Origin: Bradyrhizobium sp. CCBAU 53421
GTDB taxonomy: Bacteria > Pseudomonadota > Alphaproteobacteria > Rhizobiales > Xanthobacteraceae
Length of the DNA stretch: 64,000 nt
Assembly: GCF_015291625.1 (NCBI RefSeq)
Contig: NZ_CP030047.1
Coordinates: forward strand, 1,984,001-2,048,000
Direction of reading: 5' to 3'
Both the position numbers and the translations under genes were made by a program. How positions within the stretch are numbered: position 1 is the stretch's first letter; each line of letters starts with the position of its first letter. The notes beneath the pieces were generated by a model. That model saw only the letters and a list, made by a program, of their open reading frames with translations, had not been told where the DNA came from and searched no databases. Positions 1 through 9,071 of the stretch are shown one piece after another.

Positions 1-127
1 CGCCCGGCCGCACGGTGATGGTGACGTCGGTCAGCGCCGCCAGTGCGCCGAACAGCCGCGTCACTCCGCGCAGCTCCAGCGCCGCGCCGGCGCCGACCAC
101 CGACAGGCGCTGCGCGACGCTATCCAT
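1..127 (-). CDS. livG: Branched-chain amino acid ABC transporter ATP-binding protein, LivG type (5' end only)
   Basis: This is the first 42 codons of a gene that runs off the left edge. The translation starts MDSVAQRL and reaches ELRGVTRLFGALAALTDV, the normal N-terminal strand of a LivG-type ATPase; the Walker A motif would lie just outside the window. The ATG overlaps the last 8 bases of livM, so the two are probably translationally coupled. LivG would be one of two cytoplasmic ATPases energising the LivH/LivM channel. The assignment rests on the short N-terminus and on the operon context. Confidence 0.8.
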   Translation of the reverse strand, partial: MDSVAQRLSVVGAGAALELRGVTRLFGALAALTDVTITVRPG

Positions 128-1205
128 GGCGGCCTCCGCCCGAACGTTGCGTCGAGGATGCGCTGCGGCGCCGCCAGCGTTCCCAGAGGCCGATCACGCC
201 GTCGGACGACCAGAATACGATGGCGAGGAAGCCGAGCCCGATCAGCAGCCGGAAGCGGTTGCCGTCGAGCCCGAGCTTGATCAACACGTCGAGCGCGAAG
301 GTACGCAGCAGCACGAAGATCAGCGCGCCGATGAACGGGCCGATCGGCCGCGTGATGCCGCCGACCACGGCGATGATCAGGACGTCGATGCAGGCCCCGA
401 CGCTGACCGAGCCCGGCGAGATCTGCCGGTAGTTCCAGACCTGCAGTACGCCGCCGAGCGCGGCTATGAAGGCGGCGAAGGCGTAGGCCGCGATGCGGTG
501 GGCGTTGGGATTGAAGCCGAGCGCCGCCATGCGGCGGGGGTTGTCGCGGACGCCCTGCAGCGCGAGGCCGAACGGCGCGCGCGAGACATACTGGACGGCG
601 AAGTAGCAGATCGCGGCGACGCCGAGCGTCACATAGTAGAAGGCGATATCGGAGCGCCAGTCGACGCCCCAGAAATGCGGCGTCGCCACGGTGTTGATGC
701 CGGTATGGCCATTGAAGATCGCCCAGTTCTGGTTGGTGAAGTAGTAGAACGCCGCGCCGATCGCGAGCGTGATCATGATGGTGTAGATGCCCTCGGTGCG
801 TACCGCGAGCGCGCCGCCGAGCGTGCCGAACAGCGTCGCCAACGCCAGCGCCATTGGGGTTGCGAGCCACCACGGCCAGCCGAGGCTGATATTGGCATTG
901 CCGCTCATGCCGAACACCGCGACCATGTAGCCGGCGAAGCCCGCGATCGTCAGCTGCATCAGGCTGACCATGCCGCCATAGCCGGCGAGGAACATCAGGC
1001 TCAGCGCGATGATGCCGAGGATCAGCGTGGTGGCGAAGATCTCGATCAGGAAGAAGCCGTTGGCGATCAGCGGCATGATCACGAGGATCAGCGCGACCAG
1101 CCAAGCCGCCGGATTCTGGAATTCGGGCCAGGCACGGATCAGGGCGCGACGGGTCGGGCTGACGGATGGATCGGGGCGGAACTGGGTGCTCTGCAGCAAC
1201 GACAT
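120..1205 (-). CDS. livM: Branched-chain amino acid ABC transporter permease, LivM type
   Basis: A 361-residue hydrophobic protein of the BPD_transp_2 family with many predicted membrane helices separated by short loops, and a cytoplasmic N-terminal extension of about 30 residues before the first helix. Its size matches LivM. It pairs with LivH in the inner membrane to form the channel for branched-chain amino acids or similar substrates delivered by a periplasmic protein. The start codon lies one base after the livH stop and the 3' end overlaps livG, which is typical operon packing. The substrate cannot be read from the permease; transporters of this family also carry amides, urea and aromatic acids. 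Confidence 0.9.
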   Translation of the reverse strand: MSLLQSTQFRPDPSVSPTRRALIRAWPEFQNPAAWLVALILVIMPLIANGFFLIEIFATTLILGIIALSLMFLAGYGGMVSLMQLTIAGFAGYMVAVFGMSGNANISLGWPWWLATPMALALATLFGTLGGALAVRTEGIYTIMITLAIGAAFYYFTNQNWAIFNGHTGINTVATPHFWGVDWRSDIAFYYVTLGVAAICYFAVQYVSRAPFGLALQGVRDNPRRMAALGFNPNAHRIAAYAFAAFIAALGGVLQVWNYRQISPGSVSVGACIDVLIIAVVGGITRPIGPFIGALIFVLLRTFALDVLIKLGLDGNRFRLLIGLGFLAIVFWSSDGVIGLWERWRRRSASSTQRSGGGRHG

Positions 1206-1206
1206 C

Positions 1207-2217
1207 TCATCGCCTCGCGAGCAGGCCCTGCGGCCGCAGCGCCAGCACCAGCACCATGATCAGGAAGGTGACGACGATGGCGTAGGTCGGGATGTAGACC
1301 GAGCCGAGCTGCTCGGCGAGCCCGATGATGACGGCACCGAGCGCAGCGCCCGGGATCGAGCCCATGCCGCCGACGATCACGACCACGAGCGAGGCCAGCA
1401 GGAAGCGGGTGTCTTCGCCCGGCGACAGCGACTGGAAGGTGCCGCCGACGACGCCGGCGATGCCGGCAAGGCCTGCGCCGAGCGCGAACACCAGCACGAA
1501 CACGAGTTGGATCCGCACCCCGGTCGCGGCGAGGATGTCGCGGTCGTCGACCCCCGCGCGCACGATCATGCCGATCCGCGTGCGGTTGAGCGCGAGCCAC
1601 ATCGCGATGCCGATCACGACGGAGGCCGCGAAGATCACGAGCCGCACCAGCGGATATTGCAGATAGACCGGCTCGCCCGATGATTTGATCGCGGTGAGCA
1701 GCGGCAGCTGTACCGGGCCGATCAGCCAGCTCGGGGTCTGGACCTGGTAGAAGTCGCCGCCGAACACCCAGAGCATCAGATCGGCGAACACGATCGAGAG
1801 CCCGATCGTCACCATCGTTTGCCTGAGGTCCTGACCCTCCATGCGACGGAACACGGCGAGTTGCAGGATCACGCCGACCATCGCCACCGCGATGAAGGCG
1901 ACGATGAAGGAGAGGATCCACGACCCGGTCCAGGCGCTGATGGCGTAGCCGATATAGCCGCCGAACAGATAGAGCGAGCCGTGCGCGAGGTTGACGTTGC
2001 GCATCAGGCCGAAGATCAGCGTGAAGCCGCTGGCCACCAGGAAATACAGCCCGCCGAGCGTGATGCCGTTCAGCACGGCGTTGAGGAACACGCGCTTGCG
2101 GCCGATCGCGGCCTCCAGCCCCGGCGGCCAGATCGCGAACACCAGCCACGCGAGCACCGCGACCGCGATGATCACGATCAGCGCCCAGGCCGGATGGCGT
2201 TCGATGAACCTGGCCAT
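1207..2217 (-). CDS. livH: Branched-chain amino acid ABC transporter permease, LivH type
   Basis: A 336-residue integral membrane protein. One N-terminal helix (about residues 10-32) is followed by the conserved LivH core, including the region around GGLYFLVASGFTLIFG and the MRNVNLAHGS motif that is characteristic of LivH and UrtB-type permeases. It is encoded immediately upstream of livM and should form a heterodimeric channel with it. An extra N-terminal segment of about 40 residues precedes the usual core, so the family start could be internal; the upstream ATG is kept because the reading is uninterrupted and the first helix is convincing. Confidence 0.9.
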   Translation of the reverse strand: MARFIERHPAWALIVIIAVAVLAWLVFAIWPPGLEAAIGRKRVFLNAVLNGITLGGLYFLVASGFTLIFGLMRNVNLAHGSLYLFGGYIGYAISAWTGSWILSFIVAFIAVAMVGVILQLAVFRRMEGQDLRQTMVTIGLSIVFADLMLWVFGGDFYQVQTPSWLIGPVQLPLLTAIKSSGEPVYLQYPLVRLVIFAASVVIGIAMWLALNRTRIGMIVRAGVDDRDILAATGVRIQLVFVLVFALGAGLAGIAGVVGGTFQSLSPGEDTRFLLASLVVVIVGGMGSIPGAALGAVIIGLAEQLGSVYIPTYAIVVTFLIMVLVLALRPQGLLARR

Positions 2218-2338
2218 CTCCGTCGCGTTCCCTCAGTAGTCGCGACCGTCTGCTGGGCCGCGTGTGCAATATCCTACCGAGGGCGAAGGCGTCGGATTTG
2301 ATCGAGAGTATCTTTTATCGTTTCAGGTGGAACCTTCG

Positions 2339-3157
2339 TTACGGCCGCAACACCTTGGCGGCACGGCGATAGTCGGTCGGGGCCATGCCGACATTTGCGG
2401 CGAAGAAGCGGGTGAAACCGCTCTGCGAGGAGAAGCCGAGATCGAAGCCGATATCGGCGATCGGCGCTTCGGTCGCCACCAGCGCATCCAGCGCCTGCTC
2501 CATGATCAGCGTATTCATGTAGAGGTGAGGGGTGACGCCGGTCTGGGTACGGAACAGCCGGTAGAAATGCGGCCGCGACAGGCCCGCTTCGCGCGCGATC
2601 GCGTCGAGCTCGATCTCGGCGCCGGGGCTTTCCGACATCAGCTTGATGGATTTGCGGACCCGGAAATCGGTCACCGCGGCGGCGGCGCGCGCATCCTGCG
2701 CCGCCTGCCAGCTCTCCTCGTAGCAGGAGTCGATCAATTGCCTGAGCTCGCAGTCGAGGCTGCGCAGCGACGGCGCGCCGCACACCAGTGCTGCGGTGCG
2801 GCGGATCAGCCGGTCGAGCGCCTCGGTGCGCGGAAAGAAGGTGCGGCCGAACCGCAGGCCCTGTGCGCTTGCGGGCTGCGGCGCAAACCATTCGGCATTG
2901 ACGTAGAGCACGAAGAAGATCGCACCGTGGTCCATGTCGGTCGGCAGGAAATTGTGCGGTTCCCACGGATTGACCGCAACGACGGTGTCGTCCTTGAGCA
3001 GCAGCCGCTGCTCCGAGACGTCGATCTGCGCCGGCGTGCCGCCGACATGAAAGATCAGGTGCCCTTCGCGGTGCGCATGCACGTTGAAGGGGCGGTTCAA
3101 CTGATAGACCGTCGCGCGACCGAACCGGCCGTGGAAGACGGCAAGCGCCCTGCTCAT
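2339..3157 (-). CDS. AraC family transcriptional regulator embedded in the Liv-type operon
   Basis: A 272-residue regulator. The N-terminal half resembles a cupin ligand-binding domain (HAHREGHLIFHVGG, then NPWEPHNF). The C-terminal ~100 residues carry the two helix-turn-helix motifs of AraC/XylS proteins (AIAREAGLSRPHFYRLFR and IADIGFDLGFSSQSGFTRFF). The start has a strong purine-rich ribosome site (GGGAGGGGAGGC). The gene sits between the binding protein gene (upstream) and livH (downstream), all on the same strand, so it probably senses the transported compound and controls the operon. The ligand is unknown. Confidence 0.88.
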   Translation of the reverse strand: MSRALAVFHGRFGRATVYQLNRPFNVHAHREGHLIFHVGGTPAQIDVSEQRLLLKDDTVVAVNPWEPHNFLPTDMDHGAIFFVLYVNAEWFAPQPASAQGLRFGRTFFPRTEALDRLIRRTAALVCGAPSLRSLDCELRQLIDSCYEESWQAAQDARAAAAVTDFRVRKSIKLMSESPGAEIELDAIAREAGLSRPHFYRLFRTQTGVTPHLYMNTLIMEQALDALVATEAPIADIGFDLGFSSQSGFTRFFAANVGMAPTDYRRAAKVLRP

Positions 3158-3293
3158 GCCTCCCCTCCCGCGGGATGTTCTTGTCTTTTCGACAAGCGTT
3201 CATCATCCGCCCGCGGAAAGCAAGGGCGAGCAGGGCTCCTGATGCAACCGCGCGCCATGTCGCGGCCGTTCTGCCTGCACTGCAACAAATACG

Positions 3294-4544
3294 TCAGTAC
3301 TTCTTGCACTCCGGAACCGTGCGGCTCGGCAGGCCGATCTTGGCGAACACCGCCGGATCGTAGCCCAACGTCTGGTTGACGTTCGGGATCACCTTCACGA
3401 CCTTGCTGAACAGCGCGCCCTTGCCGTCATCGACCACCTCGGTGACGAAGTTGGTGCCGATGGCCTGGCGATTGGCGTCGAGCTTGATCTTGCCGTTCGG
3501 GGCGTCGATCTCGATCTTGGCAAGCGCGTCCTTCAGCTTGGCCTGATTGTTGGAGAGATCGCCATTGACCTGCCGCAGCGCCAGGATCAGCGCCATGGTC
3601 GAGCCGTAATAATTGGTGGCGAGCAGCGACGGGCTCGGGAAGCGTTTGCTCTCCGGGAACGAGTCCTGATAGGCCTTCACGAATTTCTGCCAGCCCGGAT
3701 CCTCCCAGGTATCGGCCTGGCCGCTCGCCGCGATGGTGCCGATCAGCGCGTTCTTGGCGCTGCCCTTCGACGACAGGATGGTCTGGTCGATCATGATCGA
3801 GCCGCCCATCAGATGCGCCTTGCCGCCGGCCTGCTGATACTGGTTGAGGAAGTTGACGGCGTCGGCGCCGCCGAGGCCGAGATAGATCGCGTCGACATCG
3901 TCGGGCAGCGCGGCGATCACCGAGGCGAAGTCCTTGGTGCCGAGCGGCACCCATTGCCGGTTGGTGACCTGGCCGCCGGCGCCGCAGAATTCCAGCACCA
4001 GGCCGAACACCTGGGTATAGATGAAGGAGTAGTCCTCGCCGACGGTCGCGATCTTGCGATAGCCCTTGGTCTCATAGGCGTATTTGCCGAGGCCGACCTG
4101 CCACTGCGCGCCGTCCATGTTGTAGCGGAAGAAGTTCGGCGCCGGATCGACATAGGTCGTCTCCTGCGCGCCGGAGGCGGCGTTGACGAAGGTCAGCTCC
4201 GGATGGGTTTTTGCAAAGTTCTTCACCGCGATGCCTTCGTCGCCGGACAGCGGCGACAGCAGGATCTGCACCTTGTCTTGCTCGATCAGCTTACGCACCG
4301 CGCGCACCGCGGAATCGGGCGTCGCGTCGGTCGAGGCGACGATGAATTCGAGCTCCTTGTCGCCGATCTTCTTGCCGAGCACGTTGAGCGCGGTCTGGTG
4401 GCCGCGCATGCCGTCCTCGCCGAGCACCGTATAGGTGCCCTCGAGCGTTGCGGTGACACCGACCTTGATCTTCTCCTGGGCGAACGCCGTGCCCGAAAGC
4501 AACAGGCTGCTCAACGCAATCAGTCCCAAACGGCCTTTCAACAT
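3294..4544 (-). CDS. Periplasmic substrate-binding protein of a branched-chain amino acid-type ABC transporter
   Basis: A 416-residue protein with a clear signal peptide (MLKGRLGLIALSSLLLSGTAFA, cleavage before QEK). It is followed by a peripla_BP_6/LivK-like fold that begins IKVGVTATLEGTYTVLGEDG. An in-frame extension upstream exists, but the ATG at 4544 is chosen because a GGGAGGAGA ribosome site precedes it and the signal peptide starts there. It is the first gene of the unit that continues with the AraC regulator, LivH, LivM and LivG. It should capture the substrate in the periplasm. It is more distant from true LivK than a housekeeping copy would be, so an aromatic acid or amide is as likely as leucine. 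Confidence 0.9.
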   Translation of the reverse strand: MLKGRLGLIALSSLLLSGTAFAQEKIKVGVTATLEGTYTVLGEDGMRGHQTALNVLGKKIGDKELEFIVASTDATPDSAVRAVRKLIEQDKVQILLSPLSGDEGIAVKNFAKTHPELTFVNAASGAQETTYVDPAPNFFRYNMDGAQWQVGLGKYAYETKGYRKIATVGEDYSFIYTQVFGLVLEFCGAGGQVTNRQWVPLGTKDFASVIAALPDDVDAIYLGLGGADAVNFLNQYQQAGGKAHLMGGSIMIDQTILSSKGSAKNALIGTIAASGQADTWEDPGWQKFVKAYQDSFPESKRFPSPSLLATNYYGSTMALILALRQVNGDLSNNQAKLKDALAKIEIDAPNGKIKLDANRQAIGTNFVTEVVDDGKGALFSKVVKVIPNVNQTLGYDPAVFAKIGLPSRTVPECKKY

Positions 4545-4934
4545 CGCTCTCCTCCCTCTGTGTTGTCGCCGGCGTCCACATGGCCCGACGAAGGCGGATG
4601 GGCGTCCGGTTGTTGCCGGCAAAGCTAGCCGAAGGCAGGCGCGGCGCAGATGTCGTCGCCGCTTGGGTGCTTAACGGGCAGTCTCATTTTGATTGTTGCG
4701 CCGCAACGAGCTTCGCGGTGCAATGTCGCGGGGTTCGGCAAATGCCGACGTCGTCTCTTTTCGCAGGGACCACGATGAGGATGGGGTGCGTTTCAAGATT
4801 TCAGGCAACGCGGTGTCATCACCCGCGAAAGCGGGTGATCCAGTATTCCAGAGACAGCTGTGCTTGAGCCGAGGAGCCGCGGCGTACTGGATCGCCCGGT
4901 CGAGCCGGGCGATGACAGTTTTGATGGGGCCTTG
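4545..4934. other. Intergenic region of 390 bases upstream of the binding protein gene
   Basis: No convincing coding sequence. It must hold the promoter of the minus-strand transporter operon. Its 4815-4918 part is a structured repeat that recurs near 57.6 kb (annotated separately). Confidence 0.6.
4815..4918. repeat. 104-bp structured palindromic repeat, copy 1
   Basis: The element contains nested inverted repeats: terminal arms gtcatc/gatgac, a hairpin tcacccgc-gaaa-gcgggtga, an outer stem gatccagta/tactggatc, and a second hairpin tcgcccgg-tcgag-ccgggcga. The same 104 bases occur at 57594-57697 with 8 differences counted by eye. Some of the changes fall in hairpin loops (gaaa to catg in the first). 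It looks like a REP/BIME-like or small non-autonomous element of this genome. Confidence 0.85.
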
Positions 4935-5654
4935 CTACGGCATATGGTGGCCGGCGGCCTGTCCGCCGTCGACGTGGAGCACTTCTCCGGTTACGAAGCT
5001 GGCGCCATCGAGATAAAGCACGGCGTCGACGATGTCGGGGATCTCACCCATCCTGCCGATCGGGTGAAGCGCCGCCAGCGCCGGATGCGCCTCCGCCGGG
5101 TGCATCGGGGTCTTGATGATTCCGGGCGACACCGCGTTGACGCGGATTCCGCTTCTTGCATATTCGATGGCGAGCGCGCGGGTTGCGGCGTTCAAGGCGC
5201 CCTTGGTCAATGAGGCGAGGGCGGCGGGAACGCTGCTCATCGGCTGGTCGACGAGACTTGTCGTGATGGTGACGACGTGACCGTGGCCCTGCTTGCTCAT
5301 CAGCTCCAGCGCGCGTTGGGTCATGTTGAAAAAGCCGGTCACGTTGGTCGAGATGTAGCTGGCGTAGTCATTCTGGGTGTAGGCCGTGAAGGGCTTCGCC
5401 ATGAAGATGCCGGCGTTGTTGACCAGCGTGTCGACGCGGCCGAAGCGTTCCAGCGCCGCCTTGAACACATCCTCCGCCGTACCGGCTGCGCCGACATCGC
5501 CCGCCACCGTGACGATATCCGCATCAGTGGCCGGCTTGATCGAGCGCGACGTCGCAACGACGCTGCAGTTGCGATCCCTGAAGGCCTGAACGATGCCGGC
5601 GCCGATCCCCTGCGATGCGCCGGTCACCACTGCGACTTTCCGCTCCGTGCTCAT
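4935..5654 (-). CDS. SDR family protein lacking the catalytic tyrosine
   Basis: A 239-residue short-chain dehydrogenase/reductase with an intact cofactor motif TGASQGIG (residues 11-18), NNAG (79-82) and the C-terminal VNAVSPGIIKTPM segment. The catalytic YxxxK is degenerate: the lysine is K151 in ASLTKG, but residue 147, where tyrosine should be, is alanine (codon GCC). Oxidoreductase activity by the classical mechanism is therefore doubtful, and it may bind NAD(P) for another purpose. It stands alone, with the acyl-CoA dehydrogenase-like gene downstream on the same strand in reverse order of position. The start is the ATG at 5654. Confidence 0.85.
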   Translation of the reverse strand: MSTERKVAVVTGASQGIGAGIVQAFRDRNCSVVATSRSIKPATDADIVTVAGDVGAAGTAEDVFKAALERFGRVDTLVNNAGIFMAKPFTAYTQNDYASYISTNVTGFFNMTQRALELMSKQGHGHVVTITTSLVDQPMSSVPAALASLTKGALNAATRALAIEYARSGIRVNAVSPGIIKTPMHPAEAHPALAALHPIGRMGEIPDIVDAVLYLDGASFVTGEVLHVDGGQAAGHHMP

Positions 5655-5674
5655 GATTGCGCTCCTTGAGAATG

Positions 5675-6919
5675 CTACGCCGCACCGCTCGCGGCGAGCG
5701 GGCTGTAATCGCGGCTCTTGAACGTCGTGTGCAGTTGCCGCCGCCGGATGCCGAGATTGCCGCCGTCGAAGATCGGCAGCGCGAGCGCGTCCTGGAGCAG
5801 GCCGCCGAACGGGGCCTCATGATCGTAGCTATCGATGCCGACCACCCGCATCAGGTCGGTGATGACGCGCACGGCAGCTTCCGAGCCGAAGATCTTGGCC
5901 TGCACCGAAAGCTCCTCGGCCGCCGGCGACTGGGTGTCGAGTGCATGGCAGGCGCGCCAGCTGAGATAGCGTGCCGCCTCGATCGTGGTCTTGGCGTCGG
6001 CGAGCGCGTAGCCGACCGCCTGATGCTCGATGATGGGGTGGACGCCGCCGCGTTTTTCGCTGCGGGCAAAATCCAGCGCGAACGCGAAGGCTGCCCGCAT
6101 CAGCGCGACGCCGAAGATTCCGACCAGCGCCGCGGTGCCGGTGAACGCCGCCGCGGTCAGCGCCAGACCAGCACCTTGCTGTCCGAGCAGATTGTGCTGC
6201 GGCGCCGCGACGTTCTGAAAGCCGAACTGCGGCACGAGATGCGCGCGATGACCGATGCTGTCGATGGCGCGTTCGAACACCAGACCGTTCACCGGTCCCT
6301 GCACGGCGATGATCGAGATGGCCGCATCGGGCGCTGCCGCCGGATCGGTGCGGCACACGATGGTCAGGAGATCGGCGCCCTCGCGATTCCAGCCGGTGGC
6401 CGAGGACACCCATTTCTTGCGGCCGTTGATCAGCCAATTGTCGCCCTCGCGCCGGGCTGTGGTGCGGACGCCCTGGCCGGGCGGTGGTGAGGCGGCGTTG
6501 GCGCTGCCGCCCGGTTCGCTGGAGCAGAACGCGGCGAGCGGCGCGCCGCTCGTCTTCAGGAACGGCGCGAGCAGGCGCTGGCACTGCTCCAGCGTGCCGC
6601 CGAGCAGCAGCGGCAGCAAGCCGAGCACGCTGCCGAGCATGGTGAGCGTCACGCTGGGGTTCACGCTGTAGAATTCCTCGGCCAGGATCGCCATGTCGAT
6701 CATGCCGGCATTATCGCCGCCCGCCGGCGCCGGAATGCACTTGCGCAAATAGCCGGCCGCAACCATCGCCTCGTAGGTCGGTTTGGTGGCGAGAAAGCGC
6801 TGCTCCGGCGTTGCCAGCAGTTCGGCCGTCCTGGCCTCGGCCAGCACCTCCCTGGCGAATTTGCGGGACGTGAGTTGCAGTTCGCGCTGCTGCGCCGTGA
6901 GCGTGAAATCGATCGCCAT
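5675..6919 (-). CDS. Acyl-CoA dehydrogenase family protein
   Basis: A 414-residue flavoprotein. The N-terminal helical domain begins MAIDFTLTAQQRELQLTSRKFARE. The middle beta domain carries AAFCSSEPGGSANA and WLINGRKKWVSSAT (FAD/substrate contacts), and the C-terminal helical domain includes the RVITDLMRVVGIDSYD segment. A longer reading begins at 7057, but the ATG at 6919 has a GGAGGG ribosome site and starts the family-like sequence. Several positions are unusual for fatty acyl-CoA dehydrogenases, for example a proline-rich insert (ASPPPGQG), so the substrate may be a non-fatty acyl-CoA or nitroalkane-like compound. It lies just upstream of the SDR gene on the same strand. Confidence 0.85.
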   Translation of the reverse strand: MAIDFTLTAQQRELQLTSRKFAREVLAEARTAELLATPEQRFLATKPTYEAMVAAGYLRKCIPAPAGGDNAGMIDMAILAEEFYSVNPSVTLTMLGSVLGLLPLLLGGTLEQCQRLLAPFLKTSGAPLAAFCSSEPGGSANAASPPPGQGVRTTARREGDNWLINGRKKWVSSATGWNREGADLLTIVCRTDPAAAPDAAISIIAVQGPVNGLVFERAIDSIGHRAHLVPQFGFQNVAAPQHNLLGQQGAGLALTAAAFTGTAALVGIFGVALMRAAFAFALDFARSEKRGGVHPIIEHQAVGYALADAKTTIEAARYLSWRACHALDTQSPAAEELSVQAKIFGSEAAVRVITDLMRVVGIDSYDHEAPFGGLLQDALALPIFDGGNLGIRRRQLHTTFKSRDYSPLAASGAA

Positions 6920-7167
6920 GCCAATGCCCTCCGTGTCGGCCGTCTGGGCAATGGCTATCCCGCTGCGGTCGGGAAATCTTGGACGGCAGCGCCAGATTTC
7001 TTGGCGCCGAGTGAACCGCAGCGCCGAACAAGTGGAGTGCAGCTCTAACTGAGACACCAGGCGCGAGGCCCTAATTCATCGCAGCATGTGAAGTTAGCCG
7101 ACAAGCGAAGGAGACAGGGCATTCCGGCGTTGAAGCAGATGCATTTCGCGAATTCAGATTTTCACTA

Positions 7168-7974
7168 TCAGGCTGGGACCACGCCACGAACTACACGGAA
7201 CATCATCGGAAATGACCGAGGTCCATCGGGCAAGCCAGCTAGATACCCGGATCGAACATGTCGCTCGATCGAACCTCGGACTTCGGTCGACAGCGTCATT
7301 AAAGCGCCCGAGATGATCCCTTGGCCGCTGGTGAAGGTCGCCCAATAATCTGCAAATGATGGGTACTCGCAATCCACGACGACAGGATTCTCGGTCACAT
7401 CGGTAAGGCCAATCTTCCGCCACAGCAAGGATTGGCCGCCAGGCCAGAAGTGCTGGCGCCCGGCCCGCCTGGATCTCAGACTATCGAAGCCGGCGTCGAG
7501 CACGGCAGCGGTGTGAATGACGAGGTCAAATGCGGGCATACCGCCAAAAAACTGATGAATACCGGATGCGACCACTCCGCCAGGACGGGTCACGCGCTTC
7601 ATCTCGGCAACTACTTGCTCGACCTCCGGGATAACGTCCAGGGCCAGCGTTGAAACGGACGCGTCGAACTCACCATCACCGAACCGCATGCGCCGCATAT
7701 CGCCGAGTTCATATGAGATGTTCGGGTGGGACCGGCCGCGGCGGGCGCCTTCCAGATAGCCCTCCGATGCATCAATTCCGATCACATGCGCGCCCGTCTC
7801 GGCGAACGCCTTCGTCAATACACCAGTTCCGCAGCCCACATCGAGCACGCGGCTACCCGGAGTTACATTGGCCAGAGTAGGAAATCGGTTTGCCAGATGC
7901 GCACTCCAGCGCCCCATAAAGGCCTCGTAGGCGTCGGGATCAGACCAGTTGTATTGTGCCCCTGTATTTTGCAT
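7168..7974 (-). CDS. Class I SAM-dependent methyltransferase
   Basis: A 268-residue protein with the Rossmann-type methyltransferase motif I VLDVGCGTGVLTKAF, an acidic residue after strand 2 (GIDASEGYLEGA), and the motif III-like MKRVTRPGGVVASG. It is a Methyltransf_11/25-type enzyme of unknown small-molecule acceptor. The ATG at 7974 is preferred over the GTG at 7992 because GGGGAG lies about 11 bases upstream. Base composition and codon use look less GC-biased than the neighbours, which suggests a transferred gene. It follows the AraC gene on the same strand by 29 bases. Confidence 0.85.
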   Translation of the reverse strand: MQNTGAQYNWSDPDAYEAFMGRWSAHLANRFPTLANVTPGSRVLDVGCGTGVLTKAFAETGAHVIGIDASEGYLEGARRGRSHPNISYELGDMRRMRFGDGEFDASVSTLALDVIPEVEQVVAEMKRVTRPGGVVASGIHQFFGGMPAFDLVIHTAAVLDAGFDSLRSRRAGRQHFWPGGQSLLWRKIGLTDVTENPVVVDCEYPSFADYWATFTSGQGIISGALMTLSTEVRGSIERHVRSGYLAGLPDGPRSFPMMFRVVRGVVPA

Positions 7975-8003
7975 GGCATCCAGACTCCCCACAGGTGGAT
8001 GGT

Positions 8004-8939
8004 TCAGTGTGCGGCGGTGCGACGGAATTCGCGCGGGGCGAGGCCATTGTGGCGCTTGAACAGGCGGTTGAAATGCGAGATGTCGCGGAAGCCTGCGGCA
8101 AAGGCGATCTCGGCAATGGTCTTGCGAGCTGAGGTGTGATCGAGCAGGGCGCGTGTGCAGGCGGCGATCCGCTGCTCGTTGACGTGTTCGCCCACGGAAC
8201 GGCCGGTGCTCGCAAACAGGCGGTGCACGTAGCGCTCGGAGCAGCGGAATTTTTTCGCCAACGCCGGGGCGCCGAGCTCGGGGTCGTCGCTGTGGCGGGC
8301 GATATGGTCAAGCATGACAGACAGCAGCACGGGCGTGTGAACTTGCTCCGCCGAGATGTCGGCAAGGATATCGGGCGCATGCGCGATCAGCTCGGCGATG
8401 TGTGCTCCGATCATCGCCGAGGTCTTTCCGAGTTGGCGGCCACCCAGGCAGATCTCGGCGTAGCTCGCCAGCGTCCGCGACAGCGCGCGGCCGGTTTCGG
8501 TCGCAGACAGGCCAAGTCGCGGGCGATCAAACAGCGTGTCCGGCAACAGACGCCGCGGCACGGCAAAGCAAATCAGCCTGAAGGCGTGGCGGTGAGCGAT
8601 CTCGAACGGCTGCGTCGTATCGGCAACTGCGAGATCGCCGGGCGCACTGATCTGCTCATGGCCGCGCTGCGAGGTGCGTCCCAGCCCTTCGAGCTGGAGG
8701 TTGACGAAGCAGAGGTCGTCGGTGCTTGCAGCGATGTGCGAGGCGAGCCGGTGCACGATGTGCCCGCTCGCCGTGACCCGCGATATCTGCAGCGGCGCGG
8801 CGTCGACCTTGCAGATCGCACCCGCAAACGATTCCTCGGCAATCCTGCGTGGCTCGAGGCGCACGAAGGCGGCTGCGAGGTCGTCTGCCCAACTGCCGAA
8901 GGGCTGATCCGGACGGGCCGGCCTGGTCGACCATTCCAT
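8004..8939 (-). CDS. AraC family transcriptional regulator
   Basis: A 311-residue regulator with an AraC_binding_2-like N-terminal domain, a feature of FeaR/NphR-type activators (SAPGDLAVADTTQPFEI). The C-terminal HTH_18 domain contains ALAKKFRCSERYVHRLF and IAEIAFAAGFRDISHFNRLFKR. The start at 8939 has GAGG five bases upstream; a start at 9002 would add an unconserved arginine-rich stretch. It is read toward the methyltransferase gene and may control it. The inducer is unknown. Confidence 0.88.
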   Translation of the reverse strand: MEWSTRPARPDQPFGSWADDLAAAFVRLEPRRIAEESFAGAICKVDAAPLQISRVTASGHIVHRLASHIAASTDDLCFVNLQLEGLGRTSQRGHEQISAPGDLAVADTTQPFEIAHRHAFRLICFAVPRRLLPDTLFDRPRLGLSATETGRALSRTLASYAEICLGGRQLGKTSAMIGAHIAELIAHAPDILADISAEQVHTPVLLSVMLDHIARHSDDPELGAPALAKKFRCSERYVHRLFASTGRSVGEHVNEQRIAACTRALLDHTSARKTIAEIAFAAGFRDISHFNRLFKRHNGLAPREFRRTAAH

Positions 8940-9071
8940 GTGCGCCTCGAATAGACCGTCACTGCGAAGGGCCCAGCGGCGCGAAAGATATCGCCGGCCC
9001 AACCGGCGGTCAAATTCCGCCGGCTGACCGTTTCCCCTGCAAGGAATGGCGCGACATGGAGAGCACGTGGC

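Noticed and set aside
15..1259. A long plus-strand open frame opposite the permease genes
   Set aside because: It is low-complexity (aspartate, glutamate, arginine, histidine) and is the antisense shadow of livM in GC-rich DNA; livM has clear family motifs.
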